The notes beneath the pieces are model-generated. The model was given only the letters and a program-made list of their open reading frames with translations. It was not told the origin of the DNA and ran no database searches. Made by a program: the position numbers and the translations under genes. A stretch of DNA of 64,000 nucleotides from Sphingobacterium sp. xlx-96 (GTDB taxonomy: Bacteria; Bacteroidota; Bacteroidia; Sphingobacteriales; Sphingobacteriaceae), in assembly GCF_011007365.1 (NCBI RefSeq), contig NZ_WFKM01000014.1, forward strand, positions 106,588-170,587. Reading direction: 5' to 3'. Within the stretch, counting starts at the first letter, position 1; every line of letters begins with the position of its first letter. Shown here piece after piece: positions 35,121 through 43,304 of the stretch.

Positions 35121-35843
35121 CTAATCAAACACATATCGTTCATTCTGTACGGAATACTGGAGTTCCTTTGAGTTTTTATGAAACAGGTCATAACCTTCTT
35201 TTAGATTATTCCAGAATGCTAAAGTTGCTTCATCGACTTCGGATTTATGTTTTTCGATGTTTTCATCCGTCATCTCGAACGGGAAGATGTATACAGGAAT
35301 CTGTTTCTGTCCATTTTCTTTGGCCCATAGCGCATAACAGTATATTTCTTTGATAAGATCGTCGGTCATAGGCAAGCAGCCTACGGTTTCGCATTTTCCA
35401 TGGATAAAAATATCGGATCCGGTGTATCCTAAGTTTTTATCCAGTTCGTTGGGGTAATTGAGCCCTAAGGATAGGTAGTACAAGCTTTGGGGATTGAATC
35501 GATCGATATGATAAAAACCTTCGGGGACTTGTTTGTCTCCTTCTGCTTTTTTGGGACCTAGCACATCCGAGCGTTTACATATTGGGTAGGTATGTAATAG
35601 GGTATAGGATGTGTCTGTCTTTTTCTTGGCATATAAATCCAGTTTATCTGAACTTTTATAGGCTAGCAATAGGACGTTGAGATTTTCAGGTAATAATCCC
35701 AGAGCAGTTAATCTGCTTTTTAAAAGGTTTTCCTTTTCTTTCTTTGTCTCCGCAACTCGGTCTTCGGTTTGCTGCTGTTTAGGATGATTCTGGCAGGCAA
35801 TGCTCATCAATAGGATTATTAAACATGGGATAATCTTGTACAT
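35121..35843 (-). CDS. YkuD/YafK-like L,D-transpeptidase-family lipoprotein
   Basis: 240 residues with a lipoprotein signal (MYKIIPCLIILLMSIAC, Cys 17). The catalytic region SDIFIHGKCETVGCLPMTDD (about 142-161) matches the L,D-transpeptidase HG-x-C-x-[ST]-x-GC pattern with catalytic Cys in TVGCLPMT, and is closest to the YafK branch. Members cross-link murein or release covalently attached lipoproteins from it. The domain is preceded by a coiled polar stretch (QQQTEDRVAETKKEKENLLKSR). It ends next to repeat copy B and starts 23 bp after the stop of the Crp-type regulator gene. Confidence 0.85.
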   Translation of the reverse strand: MYKIIPCLIILLMSIACQNHPKQQQTEDRVAETKKEKENLLKSRLTALGLLPENLNVLLLAYKSSDKLDLYAKKKTDTSYTLLHTYPICKRSDVLGPKKAEGDKQVPEGFYHIDRFNPQSLYYLSLGLNYPNELDKNLGYTGSDIFIHGKCETVGCLPMTDDLIKEIYCYALWAKENGQKQIPVYIFPFEMTDENIEKHKSEVDEATLAFWNNLKEGYDLFHKNSKELQYSVQNERYVFD

Positions 35844-35866
35844 AGGTTTATTCGGTGATTGTGTGT

Positions 35867-36439
35867 TTATATATGTGCGATTTCCTTTCGTATACGGCTC
35901 AGTGAGGTATCGGTGATGCCTAGGTAGGTTGCGATGTGTTTCAGCGGTGCCTGTTGGATTACTTGGGGTCTTTCCTGCATGAGTTGAAGGTATCGCTTTG
36001 TCGCAGGTTCTGTAATCATTTCAGTAGCTCTCTTTTTGCTTAGGTACAGCTCAAAAGCCATCCATGCGCGGCCCCACTCCCGCATTGCTGGTATTTGATG
36101 GAAAAGATCTTGAAAGTCATCAAATTTAATTTTCCAAAGGGTACAGTCGGTGAGACATTGTATGTACTCCTGCGTAGGTACACGTTGGAAAAGTGATGCT
36201 ACCTCAATGGCGACTTCGTTATTGCCTTTAAAATCAATCGTTATCTCATTGCCTTCATAATCGTAGAGATAGGAGCGGACTAGCCCAGCTTCGATCACAT
36301 GGTATTCATTGGCGGTCTGCCCCTTTTGTAACAAGAAGTCTCCTTTTGATAGACTTTTCTTTTCATGTGCATCGCATATTAATTCAAAGTCTTTGGCTTC
36401 TAATAGGGGGTGTTGATAGGCATATCGTAGTGCTTCCAT
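35867..36439 (-). CDS. Crp/Fnr family transcriptional regulator
   Basis: 190 residues. The N-terminal cyclic-nucleotide-binding-like beta-barrel (about 20-110: LSKGDFLLQKGQTANEYHVIEAGLVRSYLYDYEGNEITIDF) is followed by a dimerisation helix and a short C-terminal helix-turn-helix (LKHIATYLGITDTSLSRIRKEI, about 165-186). The phosphate-cassette residues for cAMP binding are not clear, as in many Bacteroidota members that bind other or no ligands. Its location upstream of the YkuD-like gene, same strand, suggests co-transcription; the target is unknown. Confidence 0.88.
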   Translation of the reverse strand: MEALRYAYQHPLLEAKDFELICDAHEKKSLSKGDFLLQKGQTANEYHVIEAGLVRSYLYDYEGNEITIDFKGNNEVAIEVASLFQRVPTQEYIQCLTDCTLWKIKFDDFQDLFHQIPAMREWGRAWMAFELYLSKKRATEMITEPATKRYLQLMQERPQVIQQAPLKHIATYLGITDTSLSRIRKEIAHI

Positions 36440-36496
36440 TTGGTGTTTTAAATTTATTCCAAGTTAAGGAAATGCATCAATATTCTATAATTCTTA

Positions 36497-38182
36497 TTAG
36501 AAAGGGTCGTTGATCTCGAAGCTAACGCTTTGTTTTGTAGTGGGATGTATGAATTGAATATATCCGGCATGCAGATGTAACCTGTTCGCTCGTCTGCCGT
36601 AAAGATCATCTCCATATATAGGTGTGTTGAGCCCCTTTTGGTGCGCTGAATGTACGCGTAGTTGGTGTGTGCGCCCTGTCAATGGGAAATAGTGAATGCG
36701 TGTTCTGTTTCCCTCTACCGCTACGACTTGATATTGCGTTTGTGCATTTTTGCCATGTTCGTAGCATAACATTTGTCGCGGACGGTCTTCTAGATCTACA
36801 CGCAATGGGAAGTCAATCAGACCTTTTTCTTCATTAATTATACCATCGAGCACTGCGGTGTATCTTTTCTTTACGGTGTGACGGATGAACTGGTCTTGAA
36901 TAAACTGATGTGCTTCTTTGTTCTTTGCAAGTACTAAAATACCGGAAGTGGACATATCAAGCCTATGTATGATGAGTGGTCCTGTTATTTCGGGATTACG
37001 CTGTAGAATGCGTGTCTGAACCGAATCGTGAACATGAATGCCCGGGACAGAAAGAAATTCTTCCGGTTTGTTTACAACAATTATATCGTTGTCTTCAAAA
37101 ATGATAGGCAACTCTTTGTTGTCTGCAGGATTTTCAAGAAGAGGGCTGGGGTCTAGTGGTAGTCCCTGTAGCATATGGTTTAAGATAGGTTCGCACTTCC
37201 CTTTGCAGGCTGGGTAGAAATACCGGTGCTTGCGTATTTCCGATGCAGGTGATGCCCCCCACCAGAATTCGGCCATACAGACCGGCTTGAGGTTGTTGAG
37301 GTAGGCGTGTTGGAGCAGCTTGGGCGCAGCACATTCTCCGGCACCAGCAGGAGGAAGCATCTGAATAGCTTCTTCAAAAATTGGAAGCAGGGACTTTTTA
37401 TGACCGTTTGCGTCGAGAAAAACATATTGATCGAAGAGTTGCTGCTGCAAATTGGCAGAAAGCTGTTTTCGATTTTCCTTCTTGTCTGATATCCGGACCA
37501 GTAGATCCTGCAGTTGGTTTTCTAGAAAAGCAATAATATCTTTACTTTTTTGCTTTAAGACATCATACTCGTGTTGATCCCTGTAGCTCTGCTTAACGAG
37601 ATCCTGTTCTAGTACCTTATAATCTTCTTCGGATAGCAGCGGCTTTTGTTCGTGACGTATTGTTTTCCGCTGGCTTTTATTTTGTTTATGGCGTGTGCGT
37701 AGATTGCTTAATTCTTCTGCTGTCTGCTGTTGTGTTTCTTGTAGCCGTTGACGTAACAATGGGATGTCGGGCATTTCTTCCAGGATTTCGATTTCTCTGT
37801 TGAGTTTGTTGATTATTGCTTCTTGCTGAAGAAAAAATCCTTCGGGATCGAGCATATCGAAAAGAGGGGGTACCAAGTGTTTGTGTAGATTTGTTCCAGC
37901 TAGTTTTCCCGAGCAGGCGGCCAAATACCCCAATGTTCCCTGTTGATCTTCAACAACGAGTACTCCAAACATTTTTCCAATAGGGCTACCTTGTTGACCG
38001 TCTACTAGTCCAAAATTGTGTTCAAAATCCTGTTGATGCGTTAAATAGTCTTGAAGTTCTTGAGCGGCTACTAGACTTAATGGATGTGGTTCATAACAAA
38101 AGGGGAAAGTGAATTTATCTGGTTTTTCCAGCGAGGTGATATCTTGTTTGAAAAGGTGGAAAAAGGGATTCGAATTATTCAT
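36497..38182 (-). CDS. RluA-family RNA pseudouridine synthase with long N-terminal region
   Basis: 561 residues. Residues about 355-561 are the RluA catalytic domain with IIHRLDMSTSGILVLAKN (catalytic D409), VNKPEEFLSVPG and RTHQLRVHSAH. It isomerises uridine in rRNA or tRNA. The N-terminal 350 residues include a coiled coil (about 120-245, many Gln/Lys/Glu) and a region with several Cys (GECAAPKLLQ, ACKGKCEPIL) that might bind metal. This long N-terminus is found in a Bacteroidota/gammaproteobacterial subgroup of RluA, so it is not a fusion error. Transcribed alone; the -7 box TACTTTTG is at 38209. Confidence 0.88.
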   Translation of the reverse strand: MNNSNPFFHLFKQDITSLEKPDKFTFPFCYEPHPLSLVAAQELQDYLTHQQDFEHNFGLVDGQQGSPIGKMFGVLVVEDQQGTLGYLAACSGKLAGTNLHKHLVPPLFDMLDPEGFFLQQEAIINKLNREIEILEEMPDIPLLRQRLQETQQQTAEELSNLRTRHKQNKSQRKTIRHEQKPLLSEEDYKVLEQDLVKQSYRDQHEYDVLKQKSKDIIAFLENQLQDLLVRISDKKENRKQLSANLQQQLFDQYVFLDANGHKKSLLPIFEEAIQMLPPAGAGECAAPKLLQHAYLNNLKPVCMAEFWWGASPASEIRKHRYFYPACKGKCEPILNHMLQGLPLDPSPLLENPADNKELPIIFEDNDIIVVNKPEEFLSVPGIHVHDSVQTRILQRNPEITGPLIIHRLDMSTSGILVLAKNKEAHQFIQDQFIRHTVKKRYTAVLDGIINEEKGLIDFPLRVDLEDRPRQMLCYEHGKNAQTQYQVVAVEGNRTRIHYFPLTGRTHQLRVHSAHQKGLNTPIYGDDLYGRRANRLHLHAGYIQFIHPTTKQSVSFEINDPF

Positions 38183-38208
38183 TTTGTTATTCCTGTATTA
38201 TGAAGTGC

Positions 38209-38216
38209 AAAAGTAG
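38209..38216 (-). promoter_or_regulatory. promoter -7 box for the RluA-type gene
   Basis: TACTTTTG on the minus strand, start predicted at about 38202, 20 nt before the ATG. The TTG element is not clear. Confidence 0.45.
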
Positions 38217-38418
38217 AAAGAAATATGTTAAGTAGTTAATAAGTTATCGAGTTAACAAGGAATGAAGTTGTTTAATTATCTAATTATGAGGCGAATTCGA
38301 TAGGTAGACCACAAGAGAACATGATCATAGCATCATTAACTGACTTAAATATTACATGGTAAGTTCTGAAATGACTCGAAAAATCGGTAACTTGTAATAT
38401 TTGAAAAACGATAGATTT

Positions 38419-39378
38419 ATGATGGATAAAAGGCAATTGGGAAGCTCTTCTCTTACTATAGCACCTTTGATTTTTGGTGGAAATGTATTTGGCTGGACAT
38501 TAGATGAGGAGGGTTCTTACAATATCTTGGATAGTTTTCTAGATTTGGGATTTAATGCGATTGATACGGCTAATAACTATTCACATTGGGTTCCAACGAA
38601 CAAAGGAGGTGAGTCTGAGGCTATAATTGGAAATTGGTTACACAGGCGTGGATGTAGGAATAAGGTTGTTCTTATGACAAAGGTGGGGGGACGATTCGGC
38701 TATGATACGAAGCCGAATGTCCAGGGTGCTTATATCAAAGAACAGGTTGAACATTCGCTACGTCGATTGCAAACGGACTATATCGACCTTTATCAAACGC
38801 ATTATGATGATGAGGTTACTGCTGTAGAAGAGACTTTAAGGGCTTATGAGGATTTGATTAATGCTGGAAAAGTACGTTATATAGGAGCTTCAAATATATC
38901 TCCTGAGCGTCTTATAGAGAGTTTAGAGGTATCGGATACTAAACAGATCGCTTCTTATGTCTCATTACAGCCTGAATACAACCTGTATGATCGTGCGAAA
39001 TTCGAAAATTTGTACGAAAAAATAGCTTTTGAAAAACAAATTGGTGTTATTCCGTATTATTCATTAGCGAGTGGTTTTTTAACAGGCAAGTATACTTCGG
39101 ATGCTGATTTTGGAAAGTCCGTTCGGGGAGAGGGGATTCAGAAGAAATATTGGAATGAACGTGGGCGACGTATCTTGAAGGCATTGGATGATGTATCGCT
39201 AACTTATGGAATATCCGTGTCGGCGGTAGCATTAGCATGGTTGTTGGCGCAAAGAACGGTTACAGCTCCTATTGCAAGTGCAACTAAAGGAGCACATTTG
39301 GATGCTTTTGTACAGGCAATCGATATCAGCCTAGATACTGAAAGCTTAAAGAAATTGAATGAGGCTAGTGCTTATTAA
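38419..39378 (+). CDS. aldo/keto reductase
   Basis: 319 residues from ATG 38419 (a second ATG directly follows); the upstream TTG at 38401 is rejected as start. NADPH-dependent oxidoreductase TIM barrel. The catalytic tetrad is visible: D and Y in NAIDTANNYSHW, K in VVLMTKVGG, and H in DLYQTHYDD. VRYIGASNISPERL and the C-terminal SATKGAHLDAF NADPH-loop are typical of the family. Substrate unknown. Preceded by a 236-bp gap that shows no other gene, and followed by dps. Confidence 0.92.
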   Translation: MMDKRQLGSSSLTIAPLIFGGNVFGWTLDEEGSYNILDSFLDLGFNAIDTANNYSHWVPTNKGGESEAIIGNWLHRRGCRNKVVLMTKVGGRFGYDTKPNVQGAYIKEQVEHSLRRLQTDYIDLYQTHYDDEVTAVEETLRAYEDLINAGKVRYIGASNISPERLIESLEVSDTKQIASYVSLQPEYNLYDRAKFENLYEKIAFEKQIGVIPYYSLASGFLTGKYTSDADFGKSVRGEGIQKKYWNERGRRILKALDDVSLTYGISVSAVALAWLLAQRTVTAPIASATKGAHLDAFVQAIDISLDTESLKKLNEASAY

Positions 39379-39468
39379 GGTTGATAGGGGAGACAAGGTT
39401 ATAAAAGTGACAAAGTTACGGGGCATGAAGTGGACAAACATTAATCATTAACAATTAAATACAATTAT

Positions 39469-39939
39469 ATGAAAGCAAACATAGGAATTAAAGAAAAAGA
39501 TACAGCTGCTGTGGCGGCTCTATTGAACAAGTTGTTGGCAGATGAAAACGTGTTGTACATTAAGGTGCGTAACGCACACTGGAATATTGAAGGCGTAGAT
39601 TTTCATGCACAACATTTGTTTTTTGAAGGATTGTATGATGAATTAGCTGAGTTGATCGATGAGGTCGCTGAGCGTGTGCGGGCTATTGGACACTATGCTG
39701 TAGGCACGATGAAGCAGTTTTTGGAATTGACGCAGCTAACTGAAATGAAGTATGGTAAGAATGATAGTCAAGGGTATATTAAGGAGTTACTGGGAGATTA
39801 TGAAAGCCTGATCATTACCATCCGTGAATATATTGATGTGGTGGATAAACATGGTGATGCCGGGACGGAAGATTTTTTGGTGGGTGTGCTTGCCAAGCAT
39901 GAAAAAACAGCATGGATGCTTAGAGCACACGTAAAGTAG
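39469..39939 (+). CDS. dps: Dps-family DNA-binding ferritin-like protein
   Basis: 156 residues, four-helix bundle. The inter-subunit ferroxidase residues are present: H in VRNAHWNIEG, H and D/E in FHAQHLFFEGLYDELAELIDEVAERVRAIG. It stores iron with hydrogen peroxide as oxidant and protects DNA in stationary phase. The N-terminus is short and only slightly basic, so DNA binding may be weak. It ends with a perfect 19-bp terminator and is preceded by a 90-bp spacer after the aldo/keto reductase. Confidence 0.93.
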   Translation: MKANIGIKEKDTAAVAALLNKLLADENVLYIKVRNAHWNIEGVDFHAQHLFFEGLYDELAELIDEVAERVRAIGHYAVGTMKQFLELTQLTEMKYGKNDSQGYIKELLGDYESLIITIREYIDVVDKHGDAGTEDFLVGVLAKHEKTAWMLRAHVK

Positions 39940-39942
39940 CAA

Positions 39943-39984
39943 TAAAATCAAAAGGCTTTCGTTTTCGAAAGCCTTTTGATTTTA
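39943..39984. terminator. terminator after dps
   Basis: Perfect 19-bp stem (39943-39961 with 39966-39984), TTTT loop, T-rich right flank. Confidence 0.88.
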
Positions 39985-40045
39985 TGTCCTTGTTAACTTT
40001 TTGTGCGACCTATTGCTTGAATTCAAAGCATTTTATATAAGTTTG

Positions 40046-40053
40046 TACCTTTG
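40046..40053 (+). promoter_or_regulatory. fabV promoter -7 box
   Basis: TACCTTTG matches TAnnTTTG; the transcription start would be at about 40060, 23 nt before the ATG. No clear TTG at the expected distance. Confidence 0.5.
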
Positions 40054-40082
40054 TTAACATCATTAACATCTAAGTATTAAAT

Positions 40083-41285
40083 ATGATTATTCAACCACGC
40101 GTAAGAGGTTTTATCTGTTTGACTTCACATCCTGAAGGAACGGCACAAAATGTGAAAAACCAAATTGAATATGTTAAATCGAAAGGTAAAATAAGTAATG
40201 GTCCTAAGAAAGTATTGGTCGTAGGAGCTTCTACTGGCTTTGGTTTGGCTTCACGTATCAGTGCTGCATTCGGTTCAGATGCAGCTACTATCGGTGTCTT
40301 TTTCGAAAAACCAGCTGCAGAGGGTAAACCAGGTACTGCTGGATGGTATAATACTGCTGCATTTGAAAAAGAAGCGCACGCGGCAGGTTTGTATGCTAAG
40401 AGTATCAATGGCGATGCATTTTCAGATGATATCAAAAAGCAGACTATAGAGTTGATCAAGAAAGATTTAGGTCAAGTAGATTTAATTGTTTACTCTTTGG
40501 CTTCTCCAAGACGTACACATCCTAAAACAGGTGTAGCACATGCTTCTGTTTTAAAACCTATAGCACAATCTTTTACCAATAAGACAGTAGATTTTCATGC
40601 GGGTGTGGTTTCGGATATTTCGATTCAACCGGTGGAGAACGAAGAAGATATTGCTAACACGATTGCAGTAATGGGCGGCGAGGATTGGAAATTCTGGATT
40701 GAGGATATGAAGGCTGCGGGTGTATTGGCAGACGGTGTAAAAACTGTAGCTTATTCCTACATCGGTCCTGAGCTTACCTACCCTATCTACAGAAACGGTA
40801 CGATTGGTAAAGCAAAAGATGATTTAGAAGGTACAGTTCCTGTGATCAACGACTTGTTAAAAGATCTTAACGGAGTTTCATATGTCTCTGTCAATAAAGC
40901 ATTGGTTACGCAATCAAGCTCGGCTATACCTGTAGTTCCTTTGTACATTTCCTTGCTTTATAAAGTAATGAAAGAAAAAGGAATCCATGAGGGTACGATT
41001 GAGCAGATGCAACGTTTGTTTGCAGAGCGCCTTTACAGTGCTGATGGACAACTTGCTTTGGATGAAAAAGGACGTATCCGTGTTGACGATTGGGAAATGC
41101 GCGATGATGTACAGGAAGAAGTTGCGAAACTTTGGGAACAAGCGACGACAGAAAATTTAGAGGAAATTTCGGATATTCAAGGGTACCGTGACGAATTCTT
41201 CCATTTGTTCGGCTTTAACTTCCCTGAAGTAAATTATGAAGCAGATACTAACGAAGTGGTTACTATTCCAAGTATTGAAGGATAA
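40083..41285 (+). CDS. fabV: enoyl-ACP / trans-2-enoyl-CoA reductase, FabV type
   Basis: 400 residues, the length of FabV/Ter enzymes. Reduces trans-2-enoyl thioesters with NAD(P)H in the last step of fatty-acid elongation. The Rossmann motif is VLVVGASTGFGLASR (44-58), and the active-site Y-x8-K is Y236...K245 in YRNGTIGKAK. The N-terminal MIIQPRVRGFICLTSHPEG is a family hallmark. FabV is much less sensitive to triclosan than FabI. Preceded by dps and its terminator; ends with a 23-bp perfect terminator. Confidence 0.96.
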   Translation: MIIQPRVRGFICLTSHPEGTAQNVKNQIEYVKSKGKISNGPKKVLVVGASTGFGLASRISAAFGSDAATIGVFFEKPAAEGKPGTAGWYNTAAFEKEAHAAGLYAKSINGDAFSDDIKKQTIELIKKDLGQVDLIVYSLASPRRTHPKTGVAHASVLKPIAQSFTNKTVDFHAGVVSDISIQPVENEEDIANTIAVMGGEDWKFWIEDMKAAGVLADGVKTVAYSYIGPELTYPIYRNGTIGKAKDDLEGTVPVINDLLKDLNGVSYVSVNKALVTQSSSAIPVVPLYISLLYKVMKEKGIHEGTIEQMQRLFAERLYSADGQLALDEKGRIRVDDWEMRDDVQEEVAKLWEQATTENLEEISDIQGYRDEFFHLFGFNFPEVNYEADTNEVVTIPSIEG

Positions 41286-41298
41286 GTAGTTTACTTTA

Positions 41299-41351
41299 CC
41301 GCTTATAAAAAAAGCCATCCGTTTGTTTCGGATGGCTTTTTTTATAAGCGG
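41299..41351. terminator. very long palindromic terminator between fabV and polX-like gene
   Basis: Perfect 23-bp stem (41299-41321 with 41329-41351), loop TTTGTTT; core GCCATCCG/CGGATGGC flanked by seven A and seven T. It serves two convergent genes. Confidence 0.9.
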
Positions 41352-41356
41352 TGTTC

Positions 41357-43030
41357 TTAAATTTTAACCTTGCGATTTGTAAAATAAGTCGAAATTTCTT
41401 GCAGCGTAAAGCCATTCAGACACCTTTCTTTTGTCAAGCCCCCTTTACGGGCTACGTGTATACCGTAATGCATGTCTAGTAAACCTTCGGTACGGTGTGC
41501 ATCGGGGTTAATGGAGAGAATTACGCCTTTTTCTAATGCATATCGATGCCAACGCCAGTCCAAATCCAAGCGTAGTGGGTTCGCATTGATTTCAATGACG
41601 ACTTGGTTTGCAGCACAGGCATCGATTATTTTTTTGAAATCTAAGGGATAGCCCGCACGTGCCAGAAGAAGCCTTCCTGTAGGATGCCCCAATATGGTCG
41701 TATATGGATTTTCAATGGCTTTGATGAGACGAGCAGTAGCTTTTTCCTCATCCATCTTTAGGTTGCTGTGTACAGAAGCGACAACAAAGTCAAATTTAGC
41801 CAAGATATCATCGGAATAATCAAGAGATCCATCGGATAAGATGTCGCTCTCGATACCTTTGAATATCCGGAAGGGGGCAAGTTCGGTATTGAGTTTGTCA
41901 ATTTCCGCCCACTGTTGTTCTAAGCGATCAACCGTCAGGCCGTTTGCATACACGGCAGTCTTAGAGTGATCGCATATCCCGAAGTAGGAAAGCCCCAAGT
42001 TATCCTTGCAATATAGTGCCATTTCTTTTAACGAGTGAACGCCGTCCGAGTAGGTGGAGTGGTTGTGCAGCGTGCCTTTCAGGTCACCAAACTCGATAAG
42101 TTGCGGTAGTTGTTGTCTATGAGCGAGGCTGACCTCATCTAGACCTTCTCTCAGTTCGGGAAGGATGTAGTCTAAGCCCAGATTTTTATAGATATCAGCT
42201 TCTGTATCGCCCGTAGGTATTGCTGTGCTCAGCGCCTTTAAAAGAGCCAAATGATCTTCAGATCCTGTGCGTATCAGCCAGTCGTGCGCAAAGGACGAAG
42301 GGGTAGAGGAATAAATAACGAAAGGACAGGTATTTTCATCCTTAAATGAAAGCTGATCGGTGTCTTCTTCGATAGCTACTTCATTTTGGAGTGTAGTCAC
42401 GGCCTTACGGATAGTCGCGATATCGGTATCGATAATTAGTTCTACCTGTGACAGTACCTCACATTTTCTGCGGAATTCACCGGTGAACTCTACTTGGTTG
42501 TCGGGTAAGGCTTTTCTGAGATGCGTTAATACAGTGTCTGCTGATGCAATGACTTTTGCATATAAAAACCAGCCTTGGTTTGCCATCGAAAATTCAATGG
42601 CCTTTTTAATATCTTCTTGTGTTTTTAAGCCGAAGCCTTTGGCTTCAATGAGGCGATTCTCATTGCAGGCGTAATAAAGCTCACCTACGGTCTCTATAGC
42701 TAGATCATTCCATATAATCTGTATCTTTTTAGGTCCAAGACCTTTGATTTTGAGCATTTCTAAGATCCCTTCCGGAGTTTTGGTCAAAAGTTCATCCAAT
42801 TCGGGAAAAGTACAAGTGGTTACGATCTGTTTTATTTTCTCGGCAGTACTTTTTCCTATTCCCGGCTGCTCACTTAGTTTTTCCAGGCTTGCTTCTGCTG
42901 CTTGGAAGGGTAGCTTGTCCACCTTGAACGAAGCACTAGCTATGGCTTTACTACGGAATGGATTTTCATTGTGTAGTTCCATGAGTTGTCCGCAAAGCTT
43001 AAAGGTGCGCGCTATCGTTTTGTTGTCCAT
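41357..43030 (-). CDS. PolX-like protein with degenerate polymerase site and intact PHP domain
   Basis: 557 residues from ATG 43030; a TTG start 27 nt upstream lies inside the likely leader. Helix-hairpin-helix repeats are at about 50-110 (LSEQPGIGKSTAEKI, IKGLGPKKI). The palm motif of PolX, normally G-S-x-R-R ... D-x-D, reads GEFRRKCEVLSQVELII (184-200), so both metal-binding Asp are replaced. The C-terminal PHP phosphoesterase is complete: HNHSTYSDG (322-330), then ICDHSK, and NPDAHRTEG at the end. A 3'-5' exonuclease or phosphatase without polymerase activity is the best inference. The gene is convergent with fabV. Confidence 0.85.
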   Translation of the reverse strand: MDNKTIARTFKLCGQLMELHNENPFRSKAIASASFKVDKLPFQAAEASLEKLSEQPGIGKSTAEKIKQIVTTCTFPELDELLTKTPEGILEMLKIKGLGPKKIQIIWNDLAIETVGELYYACNENRLIEAKGFGLKTQEDIKKAIEFSMANQGWFLYAKVIASADTVLTHLRKALPDNQVEFTGEFRRKCEVLSQVELIIDTDIATIRKAVTTLQNEVAIEEDTDQLSFKDENTCPFVIYSSTPSSFAHDWLIRTGSEDHLALLKALSTAIPTGDTEADIYKNLGLDYILPELREGLDEVSLAHRQQLPQLIEFGDLKGTLHNHSTYSDGVHSLKEMALYCKDNLGLSYFGICDHSKTAVYANGLTVDRLEQQWAEIDKLNTELAPFRIFKGIESDILSDGSLDYSDDILAKFDFVVASVHSNLKMDEEKATARLIKAIENPYTTILGHPTGRLLLARAGYPLDFKKIIDACAANQVVIEINANPLRLDLDWRWHRYALEKGVILSINPDAHRTEGLLDMHYGIHVARKGGLTKERCLNGFTLQEISTYFTNRKVKI

Positions 43031-43054
43031 ATCTATTCTATTTTGAAGGTTATT

Positions 43055-43062
43055 CAAAGTTA
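43055..43062 (-). promoter_or_regulatory. -7 box for the PolX-like gene
   Basis: Minus-strand TAACTTTG (TAnnTTTG). Predicted start about 43048 gives an 18-nt leader to the ATG at 43030 and excludes the TTG at 43057 as a start codon. Confidence 0.5.
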
Positions 43063-43304
43063 ATAAACTTAAGTTGTTTCGGAATACATCTCTTTTTTTA
43101 TAGGAAGGATTTCTTCTTTATTTTTATTACTTGGGGTAGGATAGTGCGTATGCAACATTATTATTAGACAATCGTTTGCATCCTGTTGACGCTTTTTTAC
43201 TTGGAGATACTATTGTATTATTGTTTCGTTAAATATAAAAGCCAAGTGTTTGTATCGCATGGATTACAATACAAAATGGCTATTCATTATTATAAACCAC
43301 GCGT

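Noticed and set aside
43155..43180. Catabolite-type operator (GACAATCGTTTGCATC) before GH31
   Set aside because: It only partly fits the LacI-family palindrome and no LacI-type regulator gene is near.
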